A stretch of 64,000 bases of DNA from the NCBI RefSeq assembly GCF_035987325.1, contig NZ_CP108488.1:6696001-6760000 (forward strand). Direction: 5' to 3'. Under the pieces are notes generated by a model. The model made no database searches. It saw nothing but the letters and a program-made list of their open reading frames with translations, and was not told the DNA's origin. A program made the translations under genes and the position numbers. Positions 52,719 through 61,760 of the stretch are shown here, piece by piece; the stretch's first letter is position 1, and each line of letters starts with the position of its first letter. Origin of the DNA: Streptomyces sp. NBC_01244 (lineage in GTDB: Bacteria; Actinomycetota; Actinomycetes; Streptomycetales; Streptomycetaceae).

Positions 52719-54581
52719 GTGCGCCCCACCCGTCCTGCTCGCCCCACCCGCGCCGCCAGACCCACCGTCATACGCTCCGTTCTGTCCCTCCTTACCGCCG
52801 CCGCCCTCGCGGCGGCCGGCCTCCTCGCCACCGGTCAGCCCGCCGCGGCCGCCGACGCCGACCTCATCCGCAACGGCGGCTTCGAAGCCGGCCTCGCCGG
52901 CTGGAGCTGCACGGCCGGCAGCGGAACCGTCGTCAGCACCCCGGTCCGCGGCGGCACTTCGGCCCTCAAGGGCACGCCGGCCGGGCAGGACAACGCCCGC
53001 TGCTCCCAGACCGTCACCGTCAAGCCCGACTCCGCGTACACCCTGAGCGCCTGGGTGCAGGGTGCGTACGTCTACCTCGGCGCGACCGGCACCGGGACCA
53101 CGGACCCGCAGACCTGGACGCAGACACCGGGTGCCTGGAAGCAGCTGAGCACGAGCTTCCGTACCGGCGCGAGCACCACCTCGGTGACCGTGTACACGCA
53201 GGGCTGGTACGGCCAGCCGCCGCAGTTCACCGACGACGTGACCCTCGTCGGCCCCGACCCCGGCGGCTCCGGACCCGGTGACCCGCAGGCCCCGGCGACC
53301 CCCGCCGGACTCACCGCGTCGGCCTCCTCCGCCACCACCGTCGGCCTCTCCTGGTCGGCCGCGACCGGGGCCACCTCGTACAAGGTCTACCGGGACGGCG
53401 CGAACCCGACCACGGTCAGCGGCACTTCGGCGACGGTCACCGGCCTCACCGCCTCCACGACCTACTCCTTCCAGGTCAGCGCCGTGAACGCGGCCGGCGA
53501 ATCCCCCAGGAGCGCCGCCGTCCCCGTGACCACGCCCGGCGGCGGCGACCCCGGCAACCCGGGCCTGCCCGCCCACGCCCTGGTCGGCTACCTGCACGCC
53601 AGCTTCGCCAACGGCTCCGGCTACGTCCGGATGGCCGACGTGCCCGCCTCGTGGGACGTCATCAACCTGGCCTTCGGCGAACCGACCTCGGTCACCTCCG
53701 GCGACATCCGCTTCCAGCTCTGCCCCGTCAGCGAGTGCCCGACCGTCGAATCGGCCGCGGAGTTCAAGGCCGCCATCAAGGCCAAGCAGGCCGCGGGCAA
53801 GAAGGTCCTGATCTCCATCGGCGGCCAGAACGGCCAGGTCCAGCTGGGCACCACGGCGGCCCGCGACACCTTCGTCTCCTCGGTCGGCAAGATCATCGAC
53901 GAGTACGGGCTCAACGGCCTCGACATCGACTTCGAGGGCCACTCCCTCTCCCTCGCCACGGGCGACACCGACTTCCGCGCCCCCACCACCCCGGTGATCG
54001 TCAACCTGATCTCGGCCGTGAAGACCCTGAAGGCCAAGTACGGCCCGGACTTCATCCTGACGATGGCCCCCGAGACCTTCTTCGTCCAGCTCGGCTACCA
54101 GTACTACGGATCCGGCCCCTGGGGCGGCCAGGACCCGCGCGCCGGCGCCTACCTCCCCGTCATCCACGCCCTGCGCGACGACCTCACCCTGCTCCACGTC
54201 CAGGACTACAACTCGGGCTCGATCATGGGCCTCGACAACCAGTACCACTCCATGGGCGGAGCCGACTTCCACATCGCCATGACGGACATGCTGCTCACCG
54301 GCTTCCCCGTCGCCGGCAACACCGCCCGCGTCTTCCCGCCGCTGCGCGCGGACCAGGTCGCCATCGGCCTGCCGGCCACGACCAACGCGGGCAACGGCCA
54401 CACCTCCCCGGCGGAGGTCAACAAGGCGCTGGACTGCCTGACCAAGAAGACGAACTGTGGTTCGTACCAGACCCACGGCACCTGGCCCGCCCTGCGCGGC
54501 CTGATGACCTGGTCCATCAACTGGGACCGCTTCGGCAGCTGGGAGTTCTCGAAGAACTTCGACGCCTACTTCGGCGGCTGA
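52719..54581 (+). CDS. Secreted chitinase, glycoside hydrolase family 18
   Basis: A 620-residue secreted enzyme. A signal peptide (to about residue 45, ending PAAAADAD), a carbohydrate-binding-like module (DLIRNGGFEAGLAGWSC), a fibronectin type III repeat (PATPAGLTASASSATTVGLSW) and the GH18 barrel follow. The catalytic motif is GLDIDFEG, with Glu as the acid. GGAGG is 5 bases before the GTG. The DasR-type site supports chitin use. Confidence 0.95.
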   Translation: MRPTRPARPTRAARPTVIRSVLSLLTAAALAAAGLLATGQPAAAADADLIRNGGFEAGLAGWSCTAGSGTVVSTPVRGGTSALKGTPAGQDNARCSQTVTVKPDSAYTLSAWVQGAYVYLGATGTGTTDPQTWTQTPGAWKQLSTSFRTGASTTSVTVYTQGWYGQPPQFTDDVTLVGPDPGGSGPGDPQAPATPAGLTASASSATTVGLSWSAATGATSYKVYRDGANPTTVSGTSATVTGLTASTTYSFQVSAVNAAGESPRSAAVPVTTPGGGDPGNPGLPAHALVGYLHASFANGSGYVRMADVPASWDVINLAFGEPTSVTSGDIRFQLCPVSECPTVESAAEFKAAIKAKQAAGKKVLISIGGQNGQVQLGTTAARDTFVSSVGKIIDEYGLNGLDIDFEGHSLSLATGDTDFRAPTTPVIVNLISAVKTLKAKYGPDFILTMAPETFFVQLGYQYYGSGPWGGQDPRAGAYLPVIHALRDDLTLLHVQDYNSGSIMGLDNQYHSMGGADFHIAMTDMLLTGFPVAGNTARVFPPLRADQVAIGLPATTNAGNGHTSPAEVNKALDCLTKKTNCGSYQTHGTWPALRGLMTWSINWDRFGSWEFSKNFDAYFGG

Positions 54582-55435
54582 CCGACCGACTCGGACGCGG
54601 CAGGGCCGGGGCGCGCACGCCCCGGCCCTGCCGCGCTTCGCACCGCGAGCAGCAGCGGCGTGCACATCAGGAGGCTGGCCAGGACGTCCAGGGGCCAGTG
54701 ATAGCCGCGCAGGATCAGTCCCGCCGCCGTCAGGGCGGTGAGGGCGGCCGCGAGGGGGAGGGGCCATCGGCCCCGGGCGTACGGGCGCACGAGCAGGGCC
54801 GCGCCCGCGTAGGCCACGTACGCGGTGGCCGTGTGGCCCGAGGGGTAGTAGCCGGAGGCCCAGGGCTCCAGGGGGCCCGGCCGGCCGGTCCACTCCTTCA
54901 GCGGGACGACCAGGGCGGGCACCAGGGCCATGGCCAGCGCCGCGGCCGCCGCGCCCCGGCGGTTGCCGCGCCGGGCGGCGTAGAGGACCGCGAGGAGCAG
55001 GACGGGGAGCGCGACCGGGACGTTGCCGAGGTCGGAGAGGCGCTGGGTGACCGCGTCGGGGACGGTGCGCACGAGCGCCCGGCTGAGGCCGGCGTCCGGG
55101 ACCAGCAGCGGCCCTGACACGAGGACCTGCCAGGTGGTCAGGGCGAAGAGCGTGACGCAGAGTGCGGAGACCGCACGACGCGCGGAGCGCGCCGAGCGCG
55201 CGGAGATCGCGGAGATCGAGGAGGCCGCGGAGCGGAGAGTGGCCGGCCGCCCCGGAACAGGGGGGGTGGTTCCGGGGCGGCCGCCCGGATCGGATCGCCG
55301 AGCGCCCCGGGGGGTTTGGGGCGTACGGTCGTCCGATCGCTGAGGAGTGTGCGCGAACGCATGCCCAGTGCGGCGCTGGGGAAGCCCGGTACTGGTGTCG
55401 CTTCCGGTTTCCCGGGAGCGGGGTGTCTCACTCAT
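54566..55435 (-). CDS. PAP2 family phosphatase, membrane-bound
   Basis: A 289-residue protein with an unstructured N-terminus, six helices, and the phosphatase motifs KEWTGRPGPL, YYPSGHTATAY and RGYHWPLDV in order. Such enzymes remove phosphate from lipid pyrophosphates or phosphatidate outside the membrane. The ATG at 55435 is an uncertain choice; a GTG at 55504 would lengthen it. Its last codons overlap the chitinase stop and hold the chitinase terminator. Confidence 0.85.
   Translation of the reverse strand: MSETPRSRETGSDTSTGLPQRRTGHAFAHTPQRSDDRTPQTPRGARRSDPGGRPGTTPPVPGRPATLRSAASSISAISARSARSARRAVSALCVTLFALTTWQVLVSGPLLVPDAGLSRALVRTVPDAVTQRLSDLGNVPVALPVLLLAVLYAARRGNRRGAAAAALAMALVPALVVPLKEWTGRPGPLEPWASGYYPSGHTATAYVAYAGAALLVRPYARGRWPLPLAAALTALTAAGLILRGYHWPLDVLASLLMCTPLLLAVRSAAGPGRARPGPAASESVGQPPK
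54597..54634 (+). terminator. Chitinase terminator lying inside the PAP2 gene
   Basis: A perfect 17-bp stem (GCGGCAGGGCCGGGGCG) with a CGCA loop begins 16 bases after the chitinase stop. On the other strand it encodes part of the PAP2 C-terminal tail. Confidence 0.75.
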
Positions 55436-55600
55436 CTGCAGAAACCGTACGGCAGCGGAAGGGGGACCGACAGCGGGAAAACGCTCCCGCCATCGGCCCC
55501 CCACACCTTCTTCACAGCGTCCGACCGTTACCCGCGGTAGTGATCGCTTGGTGATCGAGGATCACGCCTCCGCGTTCTACCGACTGTGTCAGACGTTCGA

Positions 55601-56950
55601 TCAGAGAGCCGCGAACGCGGCCTCGATGACGTCCAGACCCTCGTTCAGCAGGTCGTCGCCGATGACGAGCGGCGGCAGGAAGCGGAGCACGTTGCCGTAG
55701 GTGCCGCAGGTGAGGACGAGCACGCCCTCGGCGTGGCAGGCCTTGGCGAGCGCGCCGGCCGCCTCCGGGTTCGGGGTCTTGGACGCGACGTTTTCAGGAG
55801 TGTCGGTCTTGATGAGCTCGATCGCGATCATGGCGCCGCGGCCGCGGATGTCGCCGACGATGTCGTACTTCTCCTGGATGGCCGTCAGGCGGGCCTTCAT
55901 GATGGACTCGATCTTCTTCGCCGCGGCGTTGAGGTCGAGCTCCTTCATGGTCTCGATGGAACCGAGGGCGCCGGCGCAGGCCACCGGGTTGCCGCCGTAG
56001 GTGCCGCCCAGGCCGCCGCCGTGCACGGAGTCCATCATCTCGGCGCGGCCGGTCACCGCGGCGAGCGGCAGGCCGCCCGCGATGCCCTTGGCGGTCGTGA
56101 TGAGGTCGGGGACGATGCCCTCGTCCTCGCACGCGAACCACTGGCCGGTGCGGCAGAAGCCGGACTGGATCTCGTCGGCGACGAAGACGATGCCGTTGTC
56201 GTTGGCGAACTTCACGATCGCCGGGAGGAAGCCCTTGGCCGGCTCGATGAAGCCGCCCTCGCCGAGGACCGGCTCGATGATGATCGCGGCGACGTTCTCG
56301 GCGCCGATCTGCTTGACGATGTTGTCGATCGCCTGGGCGGCGGCCTCGGGGCCGCAGTTCTCGGCGCCGGTCGGCCAGCGGTAGCCGTAGGCGACCGGGA
56401 CGCGGTAGACCTCGGGGGCGAACGGGCCGAAGCCCTGCTTGTACGGCATGTTCTTCGAGGTCAGGGCCATCGTGAGGTTCGTACGGCCGTGGTAGCCGTG
56501 GTCGAAGACGACGACGGCCTGGCGCTTGGTGTACGAACGGGCGATCTTGACGGCGTTCTCGACGGCCTCGGCGCCGGAGTTGAACAGTGCCGACTTCTTT
56601 GCGTGGTCACCCGGGGTGAGCTCGGCGAGGGCCTCGCAGACCTCCACGTAGCCCTCGTAGGGGGTGACCATGAAACAGGTGTGGGTGAAGTCGGCGAGCT
56701 GCGCGGCGGCGCGGCGCACGACGGCCTCGGCGGAGGCGCCGACCGAGGTCACGGCGATGCCGGAGCCGAAGTCGATCATGCGGTTGCCGTCGACGTCCTC
56801 GATGATGCCGCCGCCCGCGCGGGCCGTGAAGACGGGGAGCACGGAGCCCACGCCGCCGGCCACCGTCGACAGACGGCGGGCCTGCAGCTCCTGCGACTTG
56901 GGGCCGGGGATCGCGGTGACGATGCGGCGCTCCTGCGGGACAGCGGTCAT
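55601..56950 (-). CDS. gabT: 4-aminobutyrate--2-oxoglutarate transaminase
   Basis: GabT moves the amino group of GABA to 2-oxoglutarate to give succinate semialdehyde. The 449-residue class III PLP enzyme has NSGAEAVENAVKIARSYT, DHGYHGRTNLTMALTSK, DEIQSGFCRTGQWFAC and Lys288 in TTAKGIAGGLPLAA. AGGAG lies 7 bases before the ATG. With the aldehyde dehydrogenases it completes putrescine to succinate. Confidence 0.94.
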   Translation of the reverse strand: MTAVPQERRIVTAIPGPKSQELQARRLSTVAGGVGSVLPVFTARAGGGIIEDVDGNRMIDFGSGIAVTSVGASAEAVVRRAAAQLADFTHTCFMVTPYEGYVEVCEALAELTPGDHAKKSALFNSGAEAVENAVKIARSYTKRQAVVVFDHGYHGRTNLTMALTSKNMPYKQGFGPFAPEVYRVPVAYGYRWPTGAENCGPEAAAQAIDNIVKQIGAENVAAIIIEPVLGEGGFIEPAKGFLPAIVKFANDNGIVFVADEIQSGFCRTGQWFACEDEGIVPDLITTAKGIAGGLPLAAVTGRAEMMDSVHGGGLGGTYGGNPVACAGALGSIETMKELDLNAAAKKIESIMKARLTAIQEKYDIVGDIRGRGAMIAIELIKTDTPENVASKTPNPEAAGALAKACHAEGVLVLTCGTYGNVLRFLPPLVIGDDLLNEGLDVIEAAFAAL

Positions 56951-56984
56951 AGGGGGCTCCTGGGGGGTGTTTTCGGACGCACTT

Positions 56985-57064
56985 GTGTCTTTGTCCGCAG
57001 GCTAGGCCCGGGAGGCGTGGTCCTGCATGCTCCGTTCGGGAGTGGTGCCCGCGTGTCCTTGTCC
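56985..57064 (-). promoter_or_regulatory. gabT promoter region with repeated GGACAARGAC motif
   Basis: On the minus strand GGACAAGGACAC (57053-57064) and GGACAAAGACAC (56985-56996) flank a -10-like TAGCCT (56999-57004). The motif recurs at the gabD-like promoter (61718-61729). Confidence 0.5.
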
Positions 57065-57212
57065 GTGACGGCCATAGGAAGGAATCCGCGGCATGTCCTG
57101 TGGATCATGACCGGGTACGGGCCGCGGGGCGTCGGCGGCCACTAGATTGAGCGCGCGGCGCGGTGCAGGGCAGCGCAGGGCAGTGCGGTAACGGGCAGGG
57201 GGCAGCGGTTAC

Positions 57213-59408
57213 ATGGACACCGACGGCACGCAGGGCGGGGAGCGGCGGACGCCGTTCGCCGCCGGGCACGTCCCGCGCCCGGCCGGGCCCCCGGGCCTCC
57301 AGGGCCTCCCGCCGAAGCCCGCCCACGCCCCGGCCCCGGGAACGGCCACCGGGGCGGTGCCGGGCCCGGCGGGAGACCGGGCGGCGGATCCGGCGGCAGG
57401 CCCGGCGGCAGGCCCTGTGGCGGGCCCCACCCTCGCCGACTGGCTGCGCGTCCCGCGCCCGGCCGCCGGCCCGGGCGTCTGGTCGTACGGGCACGTCCCC
57501 CGTGCCGCGCAGGAGCCCGAGGTCACCCCGACCCGCCAGCTGGTCAGCGGGGCGCTCATCTCCCTGCTGGCCGGGCTGCTGCTGTGGTCCCTCCTCTGGA
57601 ACGGCTACCTCGGCGGCTTCTGGCTCTGGCCGCTCTACATGTTCACCCCCGACTCCTGGGCGGGGACGCTGCCCGCCGTCGTCGCCTCCTACATCTGGTA
57701 CGCCATCGTCGCGGCGACCCTCACCATCGGATTCGGCCGTCTCGGCCGCTGGCCCGAGCTGGCCCGCCGGATCTTCGGCGGCCGCGCCGCGCGGGCCCAG
57801 GCCCCGCCGCCGCGGCCGGTGGAACCGGGCGGCCCCGACGACCCCGCGGCCTGGACCGAGGTGCGGGCCGCCGGGCTGGTGGAGGCGGCCGACCGGCTGG
57901 GGGCGGAGGTGCGGGCCGGGCGGATGAACGACGTGGACCACGTGCGGATCCGGCGTGCCTGGGAGACCGTGCGGGCCGACCCCTCGCGGACGCGGGCCTT
58001 CGCCGACGCCGTACGGGACAAGGGGGCCGGAGCCTGCGTGCACCCGTCGGGGGCGCGCGATCTGCCCGCCCGCGCCGCCCGGCACGATCTGCTCGCCCGG
58101 CAGGTGCTGCTCGGCACCGTCCAGGACGGCGAGCGCAACCCGTACGCCCGCCGCGGCAGCGGCCTCGCCCTCGACCCCACGGTCCTCGGCACCTCGCTGC
58201 TCGCCATCGGCCCCTCCGGCGCCGGCAAGACCTCCCTCCTGGTCCGCCCCGTCGTGGAGTCGCTGGCCCTGCAGGCGCTGGCCGGCCAGGCCGCCGTCGT
58301 CGTGGTCGCCTCCGCCGGAACCGCCCTCGGACCCGACGCGGGCTACGACGTCGTCGTCCGCGTCGGCGACCCCGACTCCGTCTACGACCTGGACCTCTAC
58401 GGCGGCTCCACCGACCCCGACGAGGCCGCCATGCTCCTCGCGGAGGGGTTCGTGGGCGACCTGCCGGGGATCGACGTACGCCGCGCCGCCACCGCCCTCG
58501 CCCAGCTCCTCGGCCCGTTCCGGGCCGCGTACGGCCGCTTCCCCGCCGTGCCCGAACTGCGGGAGCTCGTCGACCGCGTGCCCGTGGCCCTCGCCGCCCT
58601 GCGCGAGGCCCTGGAGGCCACCGGGCAGCAGCGGATGCTCCGCGAGCTCGACGCGCGCGAACGCCAGCACGGCGCCCCCGCCGACCCGGGCCCGGCCCTC
58701 GCCGACCGGGTCGCGCTGCTGGACCGGCCCGCCTTCACGGGCTTCTTCGACACCACCGGCGCCGGGCGGCCGTTCTCCCTGCGGGCCCTGGAGCATCCGC
58801 TGCGGGTCCGCGTGGACCTTCCCGAGCGCGGGCACGCCGACGCCTCCCGGATGCTGGCCCGGCTGCTGCTCGCCCAGTTCAACGCCGCTGCCGCCGCCCG
58901 CACCGACCGCACGCTCTTCGCGCTCCTCGCCTTCGACGACGCCTCCCACACCCTCACCCCGGAAGCGGTGCGCGGCATCCAGCGGCTCCGTTCGGCCAAC
59001 GCGGGCGTCCTGCTCACGCTGCGCACCCTGGACGACGTACCGGAGGCCCTGCGCACCCCGCTGCTCGGGGCCGTGGGCTGCCGGATGGCCTTCTCCGGGG
59101 TCACCACCTGGGACGGCAAGCGGTTCGCCGAGACCTGGGGCACCGAATGGGTGGAGACCCGCGACGTCACCCACCGGACGGTCTTCGCCGACCAGCCGCT
59201 CACCCGGGCCATCCACGCCTTCCGGAAGCTGGTCTCGGGAAAGGCGGTGACCACCGACGCCGTGACCGTGCGCCAAGTGGAGCGGGAACGCTGGTCGGCC
59301 TCCGACCTGGCGCACGTGGTGCCCCCCGGCCACGCCGTGCTCTCCCTCACCTCCGTCCGCGGCGAGCGCGCCGCCCCGCTGCTGGTGCGGCTCGGGGGAC
59401 GAGGCTGA
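57213..59408 (+). CDS. Membrane ATP-binding protein, VirD4/TraG-like architecture
   Basis: A 731-residue protein: a Pro/Ala-rich N-terminus of about 105 residues, two membrane helices near 110-130 and 148-170, a helical linker, Walker A GPSGAGKT at 333-340, and a late hydrophobic strand ending in AFDDASH followed by GVLLTLRTLDD. Two N-terminal helices then a P-loop, with a Walker B-like strand after a long insert, recall coupling ATPases of conjugation and ESX-like systems, but the usual DE pair is DD. I know no characterised member. Confidence 0.6.
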   Translation: MDTDGTQGGERRTPFAAGHVPRPAGPPGLQGLPPKPAHAPAPGTATGAVPGPAGDRAADPAAGPAAGPVAGPTLADWLRVPRPAAGPGVWSYGHVPRAAQEPEVTPTRQLVSGALISLLAGLLLWSLLWNGYLGGFWLWPLYMFTPDSWAGTLPAVVASYIWYAIVAATLTIGFGRLGRWPELARRIFGGRAARAQAPPPRPVEPGGPDDPAAWTEVRAAGLVEAADRLGAEVRAGRMNDVDHVRIRRAWETVRADPSRTRAFADAVRDKGAGACVHPSGARDLPARAARHDLLARQVLLGTVQDGERNPYARRGSGLALDPTVLGTSLLAIGPSGAGKTSLLVRPVVESLALQALAGQAAVVVVASAGTALGPDAGYDVVVRVGDPDSVYDLDLYGGSTDPDEAAMLLAEGFVGDLPGIDVRRAATALAQLLGPFRAAYGRFPAVPELRELVDRVPVALAALREALEATGQQRMLRELDARERQHGAPADPGPALADRVALLDRPAFTGFFDTTGAGRPFSLRALEHPLRVRVDLPERGHADASRMLARLLLAQFNAAAAARTDRTLFALLAFDDASHTLTPEAVRGIQRLRSANAGVLLTLRTLDDVPEALRTPLLGAVGCRMAFSGVTTWDGKRFAETWGTEWVETRDVTHRTVFADQPLTRAIHAFRKLVSGKAVTTDAVTVRQVERERWSASDLAHVVPPGHAVLSLTSVRGERAAPLLVRLGGRG

Positions 59409-59426
59409 GGGGGACAGGGCGGAGGG

Positions 59427-59461
59427 GGCCATGGATGGGAGGGCCATGGATGGCAGGGCCG
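59427..59461. repeat. Two 15-base direct repeats and a partial third
   Basis: GGGCCATGGATGGGA and GGGCCATGGATGGCA follow each other, then GGGCC. They lie just after the ATP-binding protein gene in the gap before the PucR gene. Confidence 0.7.
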
Positions 59462-59628
59462 GGGCTGGGAGGGAGAGGCGACCGGAAGGAGCGAACCCGT
59501 ACGGGATGGCAGAATCAAGGGAGCCGTTCGTACGACACGGCGAAATCCGCGGTGGTGGTCCACGGCGAGAATCCTCCATCGGCACCTCGCCGCCGAACCC
59601 CTCCTCTCCCTAAGGCGCCCCGGTACCC

Positions 59629-61206
59629 ATGCCGCTCACCCTCGCCTCGCTCGTCCAGCACTCGGCGCTCAAACTCAGCGTCCGGGCCGGGGAGGGCCGT
59701 CTCGACACCCCCGTGCGCTGGGCCCACGTCAGTGAGCTCGCCGACCCCGTCCCGTACATGGAGGGCGGGGAGCTCCTCCTCATCACGGCGATGAAGCTGG
59801 ACGCGGACGACCCCGAGGAGATGCGGCGCTACGTCCGCAGGCTCGCGGCGGCCGGGGTCGTCGGCATCGGCTTCGCCGTCGGCGTGAACTACGACGCCGT
59901 GCCCGAGGCGCTCGTGGAAGCCGCCACCGCCGAGGACCTGCCGCTGCTGGAGGTACCCCGGCGCACCCCGTTCCTCGCCATCAGCAAGGCGGTCTCCGCG
60001 GCACTCGCCGCCGACCAGTACCGGGCCGTGACCGCAGGCTTCGAGGCGCAGCGCGAGCTGACCCGCGCCGCGCTGTCCGCCGACGGGCCCGCCGAACTGC
60101 TGACGAAGCTGGCGGCGCACGTGCACGGCTGGGCCGCGCTCTACGACACCTCGGGCGCCGTCGTCGCGGCCGCGCCCGACTGGGCCGCGCGCCGGGCCGC
60201 CCGGCTCACCCCCGACGTGGAACGGCTGCGGGAGCGGCCGGCGCCGGCCAGCGCCGTGGTGGGCGGCTCCGAGGACCGCGTCGAACTCCAGTCGCTGGGC
60301 ACCGGGCGGCGGGCCCGCGGAGCCCTCGCGGTCGGCACCGGGGCCCCGCTCGGCACGGCGGAGCGGTACGCCGTCCACTCCGCGGTGGCCCTGCTGACCC
60401 TCACCACGGAACGGTCCCGCTCCTTGCACGACGCGGAGTCCCGGCTCGGCGCCGCCGTGCTGCGCATGCTGCTGGCCGGCCAGGCGGAGCACGCCCAGGC
60501 CGTCGCCGGGGACCTGTACGGGGCCTTGCTCGACGCACCCTTCCGGATCCTCGTGGCGGAACCCGCCCTGGCGGGCACGGCCCAGCCGGAGGGCCTGGCG
60601 CTGCTGGCCGACGCCGTGGAATCGGCGGCGGCGCGCACGGGGGAGAGCCTGCTGGTGGTGCCGGAGCCCGGGCGGCTCGTGGTCCTGGCGGCCGACGGGG
60701 GCTCGGCGGTCCAGGCGTGCGCGGAACACGCGGAGGTCCTGGAATCCCGGCGCGGCCGGGAGTCGGCCGAACCGGAGCCGGACGAGCTGGTCCTCGGCCT
60801 GTCGGCGCCCGCGGTGGCCTCCGGCGTGGCGGCGGCCTTCAAACAGGCCGACCAAGCCTTGGCCGTGGCCCGGCGGCGCGGCCGCCCCATGGTCGAACAC
60901 GAGGACCTGGCGGCGGGCTCGGTCCTCCCGCTGCTCGCCGACGACGCGGTACGGGCCTTCGCGGACGGCACGCTGCGGGCGCTGCGCGAGCACGACGAGA
61001 AGGGCCGGGGCGACCTGGTGGCCTCCCTCCAGGCCTGGCTCTCCCGCCACGGCCAGTGGGACGCGGCCGCCGCCGACCTGGGCGTCCACCGCCACACCCT
61101 GCGCTACCGCATGCGGCGGGTCGAGGAGATCCTCGGCCGCTCCCTGGACGACCCGGACGTCCGCATGGAGCTCTGGCTCGCTCTGAAGGCGACCACACCT
61201 TCCTGA
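59629..61206 (+). CDS. PucR family transcriptional regulator
   Basis: A 525-residue regulator. The N-terminal PucR/purine-catabolism-like sensor (VRWAHVSELADPVPYMEGGELLLITAMKL), a GAF-like middle, and a C-terminal helix-turn-helix (AAADLGVHRHTLRYRMRRVEEILGR) are all clear. PucR-type activators control GABA genes in Corynebacterium, as I recall, and this one lies between gabT and the gabD-like gene, so a role in GABA use is likely. Confidence 0.9.
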   Translation: MPLTLASLVQHSALKLSVRAGEGRLDTPVRWAHVSELADPVPYMEGGELLLITAMKLDADDPEEMRRYVRRLAAAGVVGIGFAVGVNYDAVPEALVEAATAEDLPLLEVPRRTPFLAISKAVSAALAADQYRAVTAGFEAQRELTRAALSADGPAELLTKLAAHVHGWAALYDTSGAVVAAAPDWAARRAARLTPDVERLRERPAPASAVVGGSEDRVELQSLGTGRRARGALAVGTGAPLGTAERYAVHSAVALLTLTTERSRSLHDAESRLGAAVLRMLLAGQAEHAQAVAGDLYGALLDAPFRILVAEPALAGTAQPEGLALLADAVESAAARTGESLLVVPEPGRLVVLAADGGSAVQACAEHAEVLESRRGRESAEPEPDELVLGLSAPAVASGVAAAFKQADQALAVARRRGRPMVEHEDLAAGSVLPLLADDAVRAFADGTLRALREHDEKGRGDLVASLQAWLSRHGQWDAAAADLGVHRHTLRYRMRRVEEILGRSLDDPDVRMELWLALKATTPS

Positions 61207-61310
61207 CGCGCCGGACTCCGTCCGTCGGTGGCTGGGCCGGGTGCCCGCCACTGCCGTCCCGGCGTGGGGCCCGGGGGGCGGGTGCGGGTGGGTCGGCCCT
61301 GCGGGGCTGG

Positions 61311-61380
61311 ATCCCCTACCCGCCCTTCCACCGTTCCCCGGGCTGCGCCCGGACCCGGTCCTCAAACGCCGGAGGGGCTG
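61311..61380 (+). repeat. Dispersed hairpin-rich repeat, copy C (forward)
   Basis: CCCCTACCCGCCCTTC to CTCAAACGCCGGAGGGGCTG in the same order as copies A and B, first unit only. It starts about 105 bases after the PucR stop. Confidence 0.8.
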
Positions 61381-61420
61381 GATTCGGCCGGTGCGGGCTG
61401 GAAGGCGCGGAGCGCCATTT

Positions 61421-61513
61421 CAGCCTCGCCGGCGTTTGAGGCGCGGGGTCTGGGCGCAGCCCCAGGGGGCCGGGGCACAGCCCCGGGGAACGGGCGAAGG
61501 GCGGGTAGGGGAC
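61421..61513 (-). repeat. Dispersed hairpin-rich repeat, copy C (inverted)
   Basis: The same repeat on the opposite strand, holding both unit types (GGCGTTTGAGG, then GGGCGCAGCCCCAG, then GGGCGAAGGGCGGGTAG). With the forward copy it makes a 200-base inverted repeat. The next 20 bases match the tandem unit at 29304. The remainder of the 554-base gap, 61207-61760, has these repeats, GC-rich sequence without a gene (61514-61630), and the gabD-like promoter region. Confidence 0.8.
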
Positions 61514-61676
61514 TTCGCCCCGCGCAGCGGGGGCCCGCGTGGCGCGGACGAGCCCGCCCGCCGCGCCCAGCAGGGCCGCCCGGTGCCCCGTACGCGCCCC
61601 CGGCGGGGCCCCGCACGGGCGGCGGCCGCCCCGACACTGACAAAGCGGCGCGCCGCGCCACGCACGTACTCCACCC

Positions 61677-61729
61677 CGGACAAACGCCGAATCCGCGGCG
61701 GAGTCCTACGGTGGAGGGGACAAGGACCC
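61677..61729 (+). promoter_or_regulatory. Promoter region of the gabD-like gene
   Basis: A -10-like TACGGT (61707-61712) is followed 5 bases later by GGACAAGGACCC (61718-61729), the motif also found twice at gabT; a weaker CGGACAAACGCC lies at 61677-61688. Confidence 0.45.
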
Positions 61730-61760
61730 ACCGCACACACTCCGAAGGGCCGGGATCAGC

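Noticed and set aside
52539..54893. Minus-strand frame of 784 codons opposite the chitinase
   Set aside because: Antisense shadow of the chitinase with a Gly/Val/Arg-rich product; the real gene on this strand is the PAP2 frame.
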